Source of the DNA: Clostridia bacterium
GTDB lineage: Bacteria > Bacillota > Clostridia > Acetivibrionales > DSM-2933
Direction: 5' to 3'
DNA length: 64,000 nt
NCBI GenBank assembly: GCA_026418275.1
Contig: JAOABQ010000070.1
Span: forward strand, 243,567-307,566
Made by a program: the position numbers and the translations under genes. Numbering within the stretch: position 1 is the first letter of the stretch; the number at the start of each line of letters is the position of its first letter. The notes under the pieces were generated by a model, which saw nothing but the letters and a program-made list of their open reading frames with translations, did not search any database and had not been told where the DNA came from. Shown here piece after piece: positions 17,593-28,152 of the stretch.

Positions 17593-18290
17593 TACCAATC
17601 AATCCTTTCTGCCGGAAGTACATTGTCATTGTACCTATCCTCAACAATTTCTCCGCTCCGAATCCGGATAATCCGGTGAGCCATGGAAGCAATAGCATTG
17701 TTATGGGTTATAATGAGGATGGTGGTATTAAACTTCCTGTTCACCTCCCCAATCAATTTGAGGATCTCTTTAGAGGTAGTATAATCCAATGCTCCCGTAG
17801 GCTCATCACATAGGAGGAGTTTCGGGTTTTTCACCAGTGCCCTGGCTATGGAAACCCGCTGCTGCTGTCCTCCGCTCAGTTCCCTTGGAAACCTGTTTTT
17901 CATATCGCACATTCCTACAGCCTCTAAAATCTCATCAACCTCCAAAGGGTTTTTACTGATATTTTGGGCAACTTCCACATTTTCACTTACTGTAAGATTG
18001 GGTATCAGGTTGTAAAACTGAAAAATAAACCCTATACTGTCCCGTCTATAATCGGTCAACTGATTGTCATTAAGTTTTGTTATATCCAGTTTGTCTACCG
18101 TTACTGATCCCCCGTCCACCAGATCAATTCCCCCAATCACATTGAGCAGTGTGGATTTTCCCGACCCTGAAGGCCCAAGTATAACAGCCGTCTGGCCTTT
18201 ATCTACAGACATGCTTGCACCCTTTAGTGCTTTAAATGTAACCTCTCCTGTTTTGTAAATTTTTTCAACATTTTTAACCTGTAAAAACAT
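17592..18290 (-). CDS. MacB-type ABC ATPase, module 1
   Basis: About 232 residues. Walker [11 protein letters not shown]-loop FIFQFYNLIPNLTVSENV, signature LSGGQQQR, Walker B LLLCDEPTGALD, H-loop ITHN. These are typical of LolD/MacB ATPases that drive FtsX permeases. Start chosen at ATG 18290 (MFLQVKNVEK), with GAGGTGA 7 nt upstream. Translationally coupled to the permease. Confidence 0.92.
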   Translation of the reverse strand: MFLQVKNVEKIYKTGEVTFKALKGASMSVDKGQTAVILGPSGSGKSTLLNVIGGIDLVDGGSVTVDKLDITKLNDNQLTDYRRDSIGFIFQFYNLIPNLTVSENVEVAQNISKNPLEVDEILEAVGMCDMKNRFPRELSGGQQQRVSIARALVKNPKLLLCDEPTGALDYTTSKEILKLIGEVNRKFNTTILIITHNNAIASMAHRIIRIRSGEIVEDRYNDNVLPAERIDW

Positions 18291-18410
18291 AAGTATCACC
18301 TCATCCTATTCTTTTAACCCTAAACTATTATCTACTCTCTTCTGTATCATAACTTTAAGTGCAATGATACATCAAAAACTATCAACTGCTCATTATTCAG
18401 ATAAAAAAAA

Positions 18411-19031
18411 TCATGCTTTCATTCCATCCAGCATTTTAATAACCCCAAAAGCGTACAATAAAATATATTCAACCAGCAAGCCTTCTTTTTCCTCACCACT
18501 CCTGTCTCCTCGAAGGATTTCAAGGATTCCCTCTAAAAAACCTGCTGCAATAATACTTGGCAAATCTTTATGGAAAAGGCTTTTATCCCATGACGGAGTT
18601 TCATCCAAATGTTCCTGAAAGTGTTCCGTCATAAGTGTTAGCAGGTCCTCTTTCATGTTCACATAGCGGGTTCCTTTACTTCCGTCAATTAAGATTACAA
18701 AAATGTCTCCATAATCTCTTATATAGTTTTTAAAAAACCCAACAATGAATTGTTTTAAGACTTTAAAGTTCATGTTTTTGTAAGCTTCCAAATCAAGCTC
18801 ATCATTTTCGCTGTGGTTTTTCATCAAATGGATAACACTGTCATAAACAGGTGTTGTAATGGCATAGAACACATCCTCTTTACTTTTGAAATAGTTATAA
18901 AAGTTTCCAATGGTGGTTCCTGCTTCCCTTACAATCTTCCTTAAAGAGGCCTTTTCAAACCCATGCTCCATAAATTCCTTAATTGCCTTTTGGATAATTT
19001 TGTCCCGCAGTTCTTCTTTAAGTACTTGCAA
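18411..19031 (-). CDS. TetR-family regulator of ABC module 1
   Basis: 206 residues with a TetR HTH (IIQKAIKEFMEHGFEKASLR, REAGTTIGNFYNYFKSKEDV). It starts with TTG at 19031, supported by AGGTGA 8 nt upstream. It lies 120 nt upstream of the ATPase gene in the same direction, the same TetR-ATPase-permease order as the second module at 50-54 kb. Probable local repressor. Confidence 0.88.
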   Translation of the reverse strand: MQVLKEELRDKIIQKAIKEFMEHGFEKASLRKIVREAGTTIGNFYNYFKSKEDVFYAITTPVYDSVIHLMKNHSENDELDLEAYKNMNFKVLKQFIVGFFKNYIRDYGDIFVILIDGSKGTRYVNMKEDLLTLMTEHFQEHLDETPSWDKSLFHKDLPSIIAAGFLEGILEILRGDRSGEEKEGLLVEYILLYAFGVIKMLDGMKA

Positions 19032-19269
19032 TAAAAATCACCTGACCTTTATTAAATTGTAGCACTTTCATAACCCTTTGTCAAATATATTAAAAGAAGC
19101 AAGTTGTATATGAAACTAAATGGAAATTGCAGTGAGATTAGCTGAATAGACTTTTAATTCAGCCCCGGATTGGAAGCTATTTTCTCTCTTTTTATGGTAT
19201 AATAGTTTTTACCTACTTAATGTTATAAAATTTTAAAATGCAAATACCATGAACAAGGAGGGGTTTTGA

Positions 19270-19557
19270 ATGGGTGAAATATGGGGACCGGTCATAGGAA
19301 GCTTGGGGTTTACAGCCTTGATTATAACACCGATCATCATCAATAAGCTGATTAAATACAAATTGGAAATCGCTAAAATAAATGCTGAAACAACGATAAA
19401 AGCGGAGGAAATACGTGCCCGTAATCAGTTGGAAATTGAAAGACTTCTGGCACAGGATAAAAATTTACAAAACCAAGAAAGTCCAAGATCCCAAAGACGC
19501 TTCTCAGATGATGAGGAGTATTTTGAGAAGCCGGATAGAATTAGGGATAGATTATAA
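19270..19557 (+). CDS. Small membrane-anchored coiled-coil protein
   Basis: 95 residues. One N-terminal membrane span (GPVIGSLGFTALIITPIIIN) is followed by a charged helical segment (INAETTIKAEEIRARNQLEI) likely to form a coiled coil, and a disordered Arg/Asp-rich tail. AGGAGGGG precedes the ATG. A TATAAT sequence at 19198-19203 is the probable -10. Function unknown. Confidence 0.7.
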   Translation: MGEIWGPVIGSLGFTALIITPIIINKLIKYKLEIAKINAETTIKAEEIRARNQLEIERLLAQDKNLQNQESPRSQRRFSDDEEYFEKPDRIRDRL

Positions 19558-19691
19558 TACCATATTGTATGCCAAAGGTATTTTCAACATAAAAGCTTAT
19601 TCTTTCAAACAAGAAGCTTCAATATCCTATGAAAATGATAAAAGAAGAATCGGTAACTGCTTCCGAAACTTCTTTTGTCATCCGCACAATT

Positions 19692-20048
19692 CTACCTTTT
19701 TGAAGGCTGGCGTCCGGAGTCTGCCACATACTTATGGAAGACGTATTCCCCCACTGCCAAAAATACCGATGTGAGTAATGCAACAGAAAAATCTATATAT
19801 ACGTCCATATATATATAGTTGAAAAACAAGATGATCGCCATAGTTATAAATGCGCCCATAATTGTTGCAACTGCATTATTGGTCCTTCGTAGAATAATTT
19901 GATCCTCTATGATATAAGTAAGTACTGTTACAGCCAAGGAAATAAATAAGCCTCTCCCAAAGGACACATTTGTAAAAAGCAAAAATGAAATTTCCAGAAT
20001 GATTGTAACGCCTAAAAACTTCGTTAAAAGGTGACCGACCCTTCGCAT
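19692..20048 (-). CDS. DUF2512 (YndM-like) membrane protein
   Basis: 118 residues with four hydrophobic spans: FLGVTIILEISFLLF, LFISLAVTVLTYIIEDQIIL, VATIMGAFITMAIILFF, DFSVALLTSVFLAVGEYVFH. Length and spacing match the DUF2512/YndM family of Firmicutes. GGGGAGTTGG precedes the ATG. It is 31 nt downstream of the YkvI-like gene, so probably co-transcribed. Confidence 0.75.
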   Translation of the reverse strand: MRRVGHLLTKFLGVTIILEISFLLFTNVSFGRGLFISLAVTVLTYIIEDQIILRRTNNAVATIMGAFITMAIILFFNYIYMDVYIDFSVALLTSVFLAVGEYVFHKYVADSGRQPSKR

Positions 20049-20079
20049 TTCACCAACTCCCCAATTTTATTTTGATCGA

Positions 20080-21162
20080 TTAACTCCTATCCATCAGTCC
20101 GTTTTCCTGCGTCCTTAACTTATATATGCTGTAAAGAAGCGCGGCTAAAAGTACAATCCCGCCATACCCAACCACCGGGTAAAGGTACCTTACCAGATTT
20201 GAAAATCCAAGCTGGCTTGCTGCAAATGCCAATAAAGTACTTCCTATGACAAGATATTTTGTGTTTATCTTTTTTATATCGGTGATTCTGGCTGAAAACC
20301 CATATAAGCTGCCAACCGCTGTCGTATAAATTTCAGCCAATAGGACAACCGCATATAGGATTTGCATTACAAAGGAGATCCGGCTGGCAATAAAAATCAT
20401 AGGTACTTCTATTCCCCTAACCTCATTTATATTTCCCTCTAAAGCAAAGAAAATCGCAAGTGCCGCCACACCCAAGCCCAATCCGCCTAAAACCGCCCCA
20501 TTCCGGATGGTTTTTCTGTTTCCTGCTGTAAGTCCAAGAGGGCCTAATACCGATATTGCCAGTACAATATTGTAGGAAGTATATAAAATAGCTGCCCAAA
20601 ACCAGTTTTTAATGAGTGCACTTGCCTCATTTGCTGCAACCGGCATGATATCCGCCCCTCCAGGGGACACAAGAACCGACGCAATACTGATCCCAATGGC
20701 CGAAACAATCAGAAATGGCACTACTGCACTAATGGAATTAATGACTCCGTTTAGGCCGGTAAGTACTGTTAATGCGGTAATGGTTCCCATAAAAAGGTTT
20801 CCCCAGATTCGAGGGATATGAAACTGTTGTTCCACCAATGCACCTGCACCTGCAATCATCGCTGTCAAAGCTCCAAAAAGAAAAAAAGTAATAATAAAGT
20901 CAATAATAGAACCGATGAATCTCCCACCGGAATATTTTATTATTTTAAGATGGGATTCCGAGTGAAGCTTAAGTCCCAGAACCATAATAATGTATCCGAA
21001 AACAATAAATAATAAAGATACTACAGCAAGACCCCAAATTCCATTGTTGCCGAAAACCGCAAAGAATTGCAGGATTTCCTGACCGGAAGCAAAACCTGCA
21101 CCAACAATAGTTCCTATATACGTAGCCGCAATTTTAAGTGTCGATATTTTTCTTTCACCCAT
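20080..21162 (-). CDS. YkvI-family membrane transporter
   Basis: 360 residues with about ten membrane spans. The N-terminal TYIGTIVGAGFASGQEILQF is the hallmark of the YkvI family, distantly related to the amino-acid/sodium symporter (LeuT-like) fold. AAAGGAGC precedes the ATG. The substrate is unknown. Confidence 0.85.
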   Translation of the reverse strand: MGERKISTLKIAATYIGTIVGAGFASGQEILQFFAVFGNNGIWGLAVVSLLFIVFGYIIMVLGLKLHSESHLKIIKYSGGRFIGSIIDFIITFFLFGALTAMIAGAGALVEQQFHIPRIWGNLFMGTITALTVLTGLNGVINSISAVVPFLIVSAIGISIASVLVSPGGADIMPVAANEASALIKNWFWAAILYTSYNIVLAISVLGPLGLTAGNRKTIRNGAVLGGLGLGVAALAIFFALEGNINEVRGIEVPMIFIASRISFVMQILYAVVLLAEIYTTAVGSLYGFSARITDIKKINTKYLVIGSTLLAFAASQLGFSNLVRYLYPVVGYGGIVLLAALLYSIYKLRTQENGLMDRS

Positions 21163-21267
21163 GATGAAGCTCCTTTAATTGAATCCTGTTTAAATATAAT
21201 ATCTACATAATAGATGAATTTATGTATCCTACATAATGACAGCAATCTTTCCTTTTACATGAAAGAA

Positions 21268-21298
21268 ACCTGCCAGGTACAATCCGTACCTGGCAGGT
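21268..21298 (-). terminator. Terminator of the DUF1540 gene
   Basis: A perfect 13-bp stem, ACCTGCCAGGTAC / GTACCTGGCAGGT, with a 5-nt loop, 26 nt past the DUF1540 stop. The following T tract is short. Confidence 0.65.
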
Positions 21299-21323
21299 CT
21301 CATAACCTTATCAGTCCTTTTGA

Positions 21324-21497
21324 TTAGCTCCCTTGAGGTATGAAAGTTGCACAGTCGGTTTCCTGTGTATTTGCTGCGTTTCTTGGCTGCACTTCAATTT
21401 TTTCTGCCGAACATTGGTCACCATTCATATAATAGTAACAAGTATTAACAATACATTTGATTCCTTGGTTAGGCTGGTTCATTTTTTTAACGTCCAT
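21324..21497 (-). CDS. DUF1540 small cysteine-rich protein
   Basis: 57 residues with Cys15, Cys20, Cys29 and Cys49 in the pattern IKCIVNTCYYYMNGDQCSAE...TDCATF, the DUF1540 signature of Clostridia/Bacilli. Four spaced cysteines suggest a metal-binding fold. AGGAGG lies 8 nt before the ATG and a hairpin terminator follows, so it is a small monocistronic gene. The role of the family is not established. Confidence 0.85.
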   Translation of the reverse strand: MDVKKMNQPNQGIKCIVNTCYYYMNGDQCSAEKIEVQPRNAANTQETDCATFIPQGS

Positions 21498-21552
21498 TAA
21501 AAATTCCTCCTGAATTCATATTTTCTTTAATTATTTTGAACAAAAATAAAAA

Positions 21553-21593
21553 ATTAATGCCTTAAAAATGAATTCATTTTTTAAGGCATTAAT
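21553..21593 (-). terminator. Strong terminator of the PP2C-like gene
   Basis: ATTAATGCCTTAAAAAATG-type arms pair almost perfectly around GAATTC, followed on the minus strand by TTTTTTATTTTTG. It is 20 nt past the phosphatase stop. Confidence 0.85.
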
Positions 21594-21612
21594 TTGGACG
21601 GGTATCCTTTAC

Positions 21613-22455
21613 TTAAATCTCTGCGTAAACGGCAGAGGTGTCATCGCTCTTTTTAAACCTGGGATAACGCACACATTCCGGGTCATTGTCCTCTGTTGTT
21701 CTTATCATTTCATATACGTAATTCAAGCCCCTTTGTTCAATAGCCTCTAGTAGTTGTTCAGCATTTAACAATTCATAGGTATCGCTCACCGCAGTAAATC
21801 CATCCGAGGCAAGAAGAATTTTAATTTTCGAAAAATTCTCAATTTTTCCGTAAATCGCTCTCTGCACAGCACTCTGATCAAATTCAAGTGCCCAGTACCC
21901 TTCGTCCGTATTTTTCAAAAGCCTGTTGCTGATTAATAGGTCGTTTGCCTTCTCTCTAGCATCCTTAAAGGAATCCCCCTTTGCCATCAGAGTGCGTATA
22001 AGTTCTATTGCTTCATCATCAAACCGTTCTACCCTTTTGTCCTTCATTTTTACTACTTCTCCGCCATCCTTTTGATAAAGAAGTGAACAGTCTCCCAAAA
22101 CAAAGTATTCCAGGCCACCATCCACGATTTGCAGCGCAGCAACCGCAGCGGATGGGAAGTCCAATTTCCCTACTTTCATCCCGTTTACCAGGTCAAAAAA
22201 TTTTGCCTTTATAATCTCAATACCCTCGGTAAAAATCTCGCACAAATTCTTTGAAGGATCCTTCATAGCACCCAGTAAATAGGCGTTCCATTCTTTTACA
22301 AACCAATGGGCATCAGTCTCATCTTTAGTAAAACACTTTTTATTGAGCCCGGTTGAACCGTCAATGACCCATGCAAACCGGTCCCCTGCATAGGCAATAT
22401 CTTCATTGACCCGAATCCCGGGGTAAGATATGGATTGGATTTTGGTAAAAGTCAT
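21613..22455 (-). CDS. PP2C-like protein phosphatase
   Basis: About 280 residues. PP2C-type motifs are ISYPGIRVNEDIAYAGDRFAW, VIDGSTGL (metal-binding Asp), LEYFVLGDCSLLY and KILLASDGFTAVSD. It is predicted to be a Mn/Mg-dependent Ser/Thr phosphatase without membrane or sensor domains. Start at ATG 22455 (MTFTKIQS) with GAGG 8 nt upstream. Partner kinase not in the window. Confidence 0.8.
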   Translation of the reverse strand: MTFTKIQSISYPGIRVNEDIAYAGDRFAWVIDGSTGLNKKCFTKDETDAHWFVKEWNAYLLGAMKDPSKNLCEIFTEGIEIIKAKFFDLVNGMKVGKLDFPSAAVAALQIVDGGLEYFVLGDCSLLYQKDGGEVVKMKDKRVERFDDEAIELIRTLMAKGDSFKDAREKANDLLISNRLLKNTDEGYWALEFDQSAVQRAIYGKIENFSKIKILLASDGFTAVSDTYELLNAEQLLEAIEQRGLNYVYEMIRTTEDNDPECVRYPRFKKSDDTSAVYAEI

Positions 22456-22522
22456 AAACACACCTCATTAAAAAAATCAGGATTTCTCCTTTTAGGTATT
22501 TTGGTATGAACGTGAATCCAAG

Positions 22523-23110
22523 TCATTGAACCTCATAAATCTTGGCACATGTCTTTCTATAAGTGTTATTGATATCCGTAAACAGAAGTGTTGCAAATAT
22601 TTTGTTGTTTCTAATCCAAAACCTGTTCATACAAACACCCTGCTCCAAGGAATCCCCCTTACATAAGGTAGTGCGCATATTTCTATCGATGTCATAAACA
22701 AGAATATCTGTAGGCGTTTTCCCCTCACTGCAAAGAATCCTTTTAAAGTCAGGAGATGCTTTCATATACGTACCGAACCAGTCCTGCTTTTTTCTCTCCA
22801 GTAAATTTCCATCCAGATCCATTTTACAAAGCTCGGTATTGATATAGAGATAAAGAAAATTTTGATCCGAAAATTTTAAAAGGTTTATTGCATCCACTTT
22901 ACCTTTTATTTTAGGCTTTATTGGTTCACACTTCCGGTCATAAATATGAAATAACTTGCTGCTTCTATTTGAAGTGTTTTTAGCATCCAAATAATTGATG
23001 CTTATAAAAACATTTCCGCGGGAATATTGAAATCCCTCTACACGATAAAGCTCATTACCGTATTCATCCTTCTCCTTTGTTTTGAGAGAAAATTCATCAA
23101 GCAAATCCAC
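22523..23110 (-). CDS. Hypothetical protein, probably 5'-truncated
   Basis: 195 residues with repeated beta-strand pattern (FYLYINTELCKMDLDGNLLE, RFWIRNNKIFATLLFTD) like part of a beta-propeller. The GTG at 23110 has no Shine-Dalgarno. The frame is open for 20 more codons (AVPNGAVCFIDYNLKKQ) up to a TAG at 23173, and those residues read like protein. I therefore suspect the 3' remainder of a longer gene whose 5' part was lost when the dockerin gene came to lie upstream. It resembles in style the propeller protein at 59559-60857, but I cannot claim homology. Confidence 0.5.
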   Translation of the reverse strand: MDLLDEFSLKTKEKDEYGNELYRVEGFQYSRGNVFISINYLDAKNTSNRSSKLFHIYDRKCEPIKPKIKGKVDAINLLKFSDQNFLYLYINTELCKMDLDGNLLERKKQDWFGTYMKASPDFKRILCSEGKTPTDILVYDIDRNMRTTLCKGDSLEQGVCMNRFWIRNNKIFATLLFTDINNTYRKTCAKIYEVQ

Positions 23111-23182
23111 CTGTTTCTTTAAGTTATAGTCGATAAAGCAAACTGCCCCGTTAGGGACAGCCTATATTTTAAATTTAACCTT

Positions 23183-24709
23183 CTAATCATATACCACATT
23201 TCCTTTATACATGTTTCCGCCAGCGGGATACCGTGTATTATTCGAGGCCTTTGCCGATCCGGCAGGAGCATTTACCACATACGGTGCCGCTAAATCCAAA
23301 TAAACCGTGTTGCCGGTAAAATTGTTGCTTACGCCCCATCCGTCAAGCTGTTGGTGTACCTGAAAAGCATCCACGATAATGTCATTGGATTTTCTATAGC
23401 ATATATTAAACCGGATCACAGCGTTATTTCCTTTTGCGTCAATAAAACTGTCTGCATAGTTTTGTCCGCTGATTCCGGTTCCATCCATGGTACAGTTTTC
23501 AATCACAGTCCCTACGGTCCCCTCTTTAATATCCACATGCTCCGCTGAAACATTGGGTCCTAATATACAGCCCTTAATAATGTTATTGTCACATGCTTTG
23601 TTGAATGTAGCCCATTTTCCGTTGTCTGATCCTACATAAATCCCTTCTCCAAATCCTTGAGACAGCTTCCCTGTATCGTACACTTTGCAGTTTTCCACCC
23701 TGTTGTTGCTGCTGCCGTCTCTTAAGTGAATTCCTTCATGCCCCACATTAAATACTTCACACCCATCGATTACAGAATAATTTGAGTTGTCCAGCATAAT
23801 CCCCTTTTGCCCTGTTGTAATTTTTATATTTTTGATTTCCCAATAATCGCCTGTAATATAAAGGACATATCCAGAAGCAGTACTAAGACCTTGAAGTATT
23901 GCAGGATTGGCAGGATCCTCACTTTCAATGGTAATGTGCCCGGTAGGAGTCCCATCGTTCCCGGAATAGAAAAACGCACTATTGATCCATTTCCCGGTAT
24001 AAGTCCCTGGCCTTACAATAATCCGGTCCCCGGGCTTTGCATTGGTGAGCGCATTTTGTATTTCTGTCGAAGTACTGCAGTAAATCGCGTTTTGCGGCTT
24101 TATTTCGACAGTCGGGTAATCCCCGGAAACCCGGTTGAAGTGCATAACAATCACCATAATATCCGTCATATTAATAGCCTTATCTCTGTTCAAATCAAAG
24201 TTTTGATTGTACTTTCCATCCCCTTCGGCTGAATTGTAATACTGTATGAGCTCCACAATATCACTCATATTGATGGCACCATCCTGGATGCCGTTTACTG
24301 TAAGGTCTCCTGCCCATATATCCAAAGGTTTATCCTTTGTAGACAAAACCAAATCTCCCGACAAAAACACATTCTTGATTGTCCGGGTCAAATAGTTTGG
24401 CCTGCTCACGGTTAAGGTATACGGCATGGTACTGCTCGGCACTCCCGGAGTTGTGGTCTTAGGAACATCAACAAACTCAAAATATCCATTTTCATCAGTT
24501 ACACAAGATTTTGATGCAATTCCCGAAAGTTCCATTTTAAAACCGGCCTTCACCAAAGGTGCTTCTATCTGTGAAAACACAAAATCCGGAGACAAATATC
24601 CGGAAATTTTAAAGCCGGTCACTTCAGCCCTGACTCCTAATACACATGAAGCCATTAATATCATGGACACACTGATTCCAATTAATTTTTTCAGTACTTT
24701 ATTATGCAT
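23183..24709 (-). CDS. Secreted dockerin-type beta-helix protein
   Basis: About 508 residues. A signal peptide covers 1-28, followed by a carboxypeptidase-regulatory/CNA-like beta-sandwich (about 32-115, TDENGYFEFVDVP). A two-repeat EF-hand dockerin-type module follows (about 134-193: DGAINMSDIVELIQ and DLNRDKAINMTDIMVIV). Last is a right-handed parallel beta-helix (about 205-508) as in pectate-lyase-like or chondroitinase-B-like proteins. It presumably acts outside the cell on plant polysaccharide. The dockerin is internal, and both repeats carry Asn-Met where cohesin-recognising dockerins usually have Ser/Thr pairs. ATG 24709 has AGGAGG 6 nt upstream. Confidence 0.85.
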   Translation of the reverse strand: MHNKVLKKLIGISVSMILMASCVLGVRAEVTGFKISGYLSPDFVFSQIEAPLVKAGFKMELSGIASKSCVTDENGYFEFVDVPKTTTPGVPSSTMPYTLTVSRPNYLTRTIKNVFLSGDLVLSTKDKPLDIWAGDLTVNGIQDGAINMSDIVELIQYYNSAEGDGKYNQNFDLNRDKAINMTDIMVIVMHFNRVSGDYPTVEIKPQNAIYCSTSTEIQNALTNAKPGDRIIVRPGTYTGKWINSAFFYSGNDGTPTGHITIESEDPANPAILQGLSTASGYVLYITGDYWEIKNIKITTGQKGIMLDNSNYSVIDGCEVFNVGHEGIHLRDGSSNNRVENCKVYDTGKLSQGFGEGIYVGSDNGKWATFNKACDNNIIKGCILGPNVSAEHVDIKEGTVGTVIENCTMDGTGISGQNYADSFIDAKGNNAVIRFNICYRKSNDIIVDAFQVHQQLDGWGVSNNFTGNTVYLDLAAPYVVNAPAGSAKASNNTRYPAGGNMYKGNVVYD

Positions 24710-24947
24710 ACTATTCCTCCTGATAAAATATATAGTATACCTAAGATCACTCCGGCAGAGCATGTGTAGGCTTCAACGCTGCACTCCGGATGAATCATGC
24801 TTCTATATTTTATAACCGCTTATATCTTCTATACCTATTTTACTTCTTCCTTTCACACAATGGTATATGCCTATTTTGGTATTTACTTTATAATTATGGC
24901 CTTTTTAACGTATGTAATTTTTACAATGTGTGCAAGTTCTAAAAACA

Positions 24948-26628
<1,681 letters not shown>

Positions 26629-26649
26629 ACCGAATATATCTAAATATTA

Positions 26650-26697
26650 AAATTCACTGCATTACATCCAGCAGATGCAATGCAGTGAATTTTTTTA
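26650..26697 (+). terminator. Terminator of the first ABC-F gene
   Basis: AATTCACTGCATT and AATGCAGTGAATT pair around a 15-nt loop, followed by TTTTTTT. Confidence 0.85.
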
Positions 26698-26760
26698 AAC
26701 CGTTTACTTTTCTAATATAGGACTGCCAAAATTCAGGGAACCTTACCACCCAAATCTTTG

Positions 26761-26900
26761 TTATGATTGCTCGTCCCATTCAATATGGTTATATGCTATA
26801 AATCCAATAGCTGTGATCAGCAGTTGAATTATTACTGCTAATACAAGTCAGTATTAAAGGATATTTTAGCTCTGATTTTATCTGTCTCCAGTTCTCGCCC
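26761..26900 (-). pseudogene. Frameshifted small membrane protein remnant
   Basis: Just after the aminotransferase stop, the minus strand reads AGENWRQIKSELKYPLIL. After a one-base shift it continues LVLAVIIQLLITAIGFIAYN then HIEWDEQS and TAA at 26761. This is one clear membrane helix with a charged end. No start codon with a ribosome-binding site is present. Probably the relic of a one-span membrane protein; family unknown. Confidence 0.35.
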
Positions 26901-26901
26901 G

Positions 26902-28083
26902 CTACTGTAATACTTTCTTCAATACTTTAGAAAGCCGTTTTATTCCCTCTTCAATCCTTCCTTCGTCTGAGTTCGAGAAATTTAAGCGCATGGTTTCCTC
27001 TGCCATTTCGCCGGTATAGAAGGGATTCCCGGGTACAAATGCTACATTTTCCTTAATCGCTTCTTCAAAAACCTCCATGGCTTTGATCCCTTGTGGAAGT
27101 GTAGCCCATAAAAACATCCCGCCCTCAGGCTTTGTATATTTTATCTCCTCGGGAAAAAGACGTTGGATTTGTTCTACCATAAAATCCCGCTGTTTTCCGT
27201 AAACCCTTCTTATTTTAGCAATATGCGCATCAATGTCATTTTCCATAATATACTGGTAAACCACTCTTTGGGAAAGATAATCCGAGTGCAGGTCGGACGC
27301 CTGTTTTACAGTAACCAGCTTTTCAATGATGTGCTTTTCGGCACATATCCATCCCAGCCTTAAGCCGGGAGATACAATCTTTGAAAATGACCCCAGCAAT
27401 AGGACTCCTTCTTTATTAAAACTTTTGACCAGCGGCAGATTATTCCCTTTAAACCTTAGTTCTCCATAGGCGTCATCCTCTATCATAAGTGTGCCCGTAT
27501 TTCTTAGCGCAAAGGACAAAAGAATCCTCTTTTTTTCCGAATAGGTTACACCTGAGGGATTTTGAAAATTCGGTACTCCATAAAAAAGTTTAACTTTTTC
27601 CTTATTCAGTACATGATCCAACGCCTCCATATCAATGCCGTCTTCTAATAGAGGTATGGAGGAAAACCGGGGCTCAAAGAGGCTAAATGCCTGGATAGCT
27701 CCAAGATAGCCGGGACGTTCGATTGCAACAGAATCTCCCTCGTTTAAAAAAACCTTTCCGATAAGATCAAGTCCCTGCTGTGAGCCGCTTGTAACGAGTA
27801 TTTCCTCCGGCGAAACATCTAGACCTCTTTGGGTACGGTACCGGTCCGAGATGAATTTTCTCAGTGGGTAATACCCTTCTGTAACTGTATATTGGAGAAT
27901 CTCATTTCCATCCTCTTGAAGTACCTTTGAAGCGGATGCTTTAATTTCATCCACAGGAAATACACTGGGATTGGGAAGTCCACCGGCAAAGGAAATGACC
28001 TCCTTGTCTTGTGTTACCTTTAAAATCTCCCGAATAAATGACTTAGGTGTGTTAAAAACTCTCTTGGCAAATAAATGATTCAT
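26902..28083 (-). CDS. PLP-dependent class I/II aminotransferase
   Basis: About 393 residues of the fold-type-I aminotransferase family that includes 2-aminoadipate and branched-chain/aromatic aminotransferases: FAGGLPNPSVFPVDEI, TSGSQQGLDLIGKVFLNEGD, GVPNFQNPSG, PLP-lysine in LLGSFSKIVSPGLRLGW. A longer frame to 28203 runs into the T-box terminator; the proper start is ATG 28083 (MNHLFAKRVF) with AAGGAG 7 nt upstream. The gene is governed by a T-box whose specifier looks like GTA (Val), so a role in branched-chain amino-acid synthesis is plausible. Confidence 0.88.
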   Translation of the reverse strand: MNHLFAKRVFNTPKSFIREILKVTQDKEVISFAGGLPNPSVFPVDEIKASASKVLQEDGNEILQYTVTEGYYPLRKFISDRYRTQRGLDVSPEEILVTSGSQQGLDLIGKVFLNEGDSVAIERPGYLGAIQAFSLFEPRFSSIPLLEDGIDMEALDHVLNKEKVKLFYGVPNFQNPSGVTYSEKKRILLSFALRNTGTLMIEDDAYGELRFKGNNLPLVKSFNKEGVLLLGSFSKIVSPGLRLGWICAEKHIIEKLVTVKQASDLHSDYLSQRVVYQYIMENDIDAHIAKIRRVYGKQRDFMVEQIQRLFPEEIKYTKPEGGMFLWATLPQGIKAMEVFEEAIKENVAFVPGNPFYTGEMAEETMRLNFSNSDEGRIEEGIKRLSKVLKKVLQ

Positions 28084-28152
28084 GAATACCACTCCTTCTT
28101 TTATACTTCCTCCTATGGCGCCTGTAGGAAGATAAAAACATTCGAACCAATT

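Noticed and set aside
21324..21497. SCIFF-like ranthipeptide precursor
   Set aside because: Cys-rich and small, but the Cys spacing and TDCATF end fit DUF1540, and no radical SAM maturase is adjacent.
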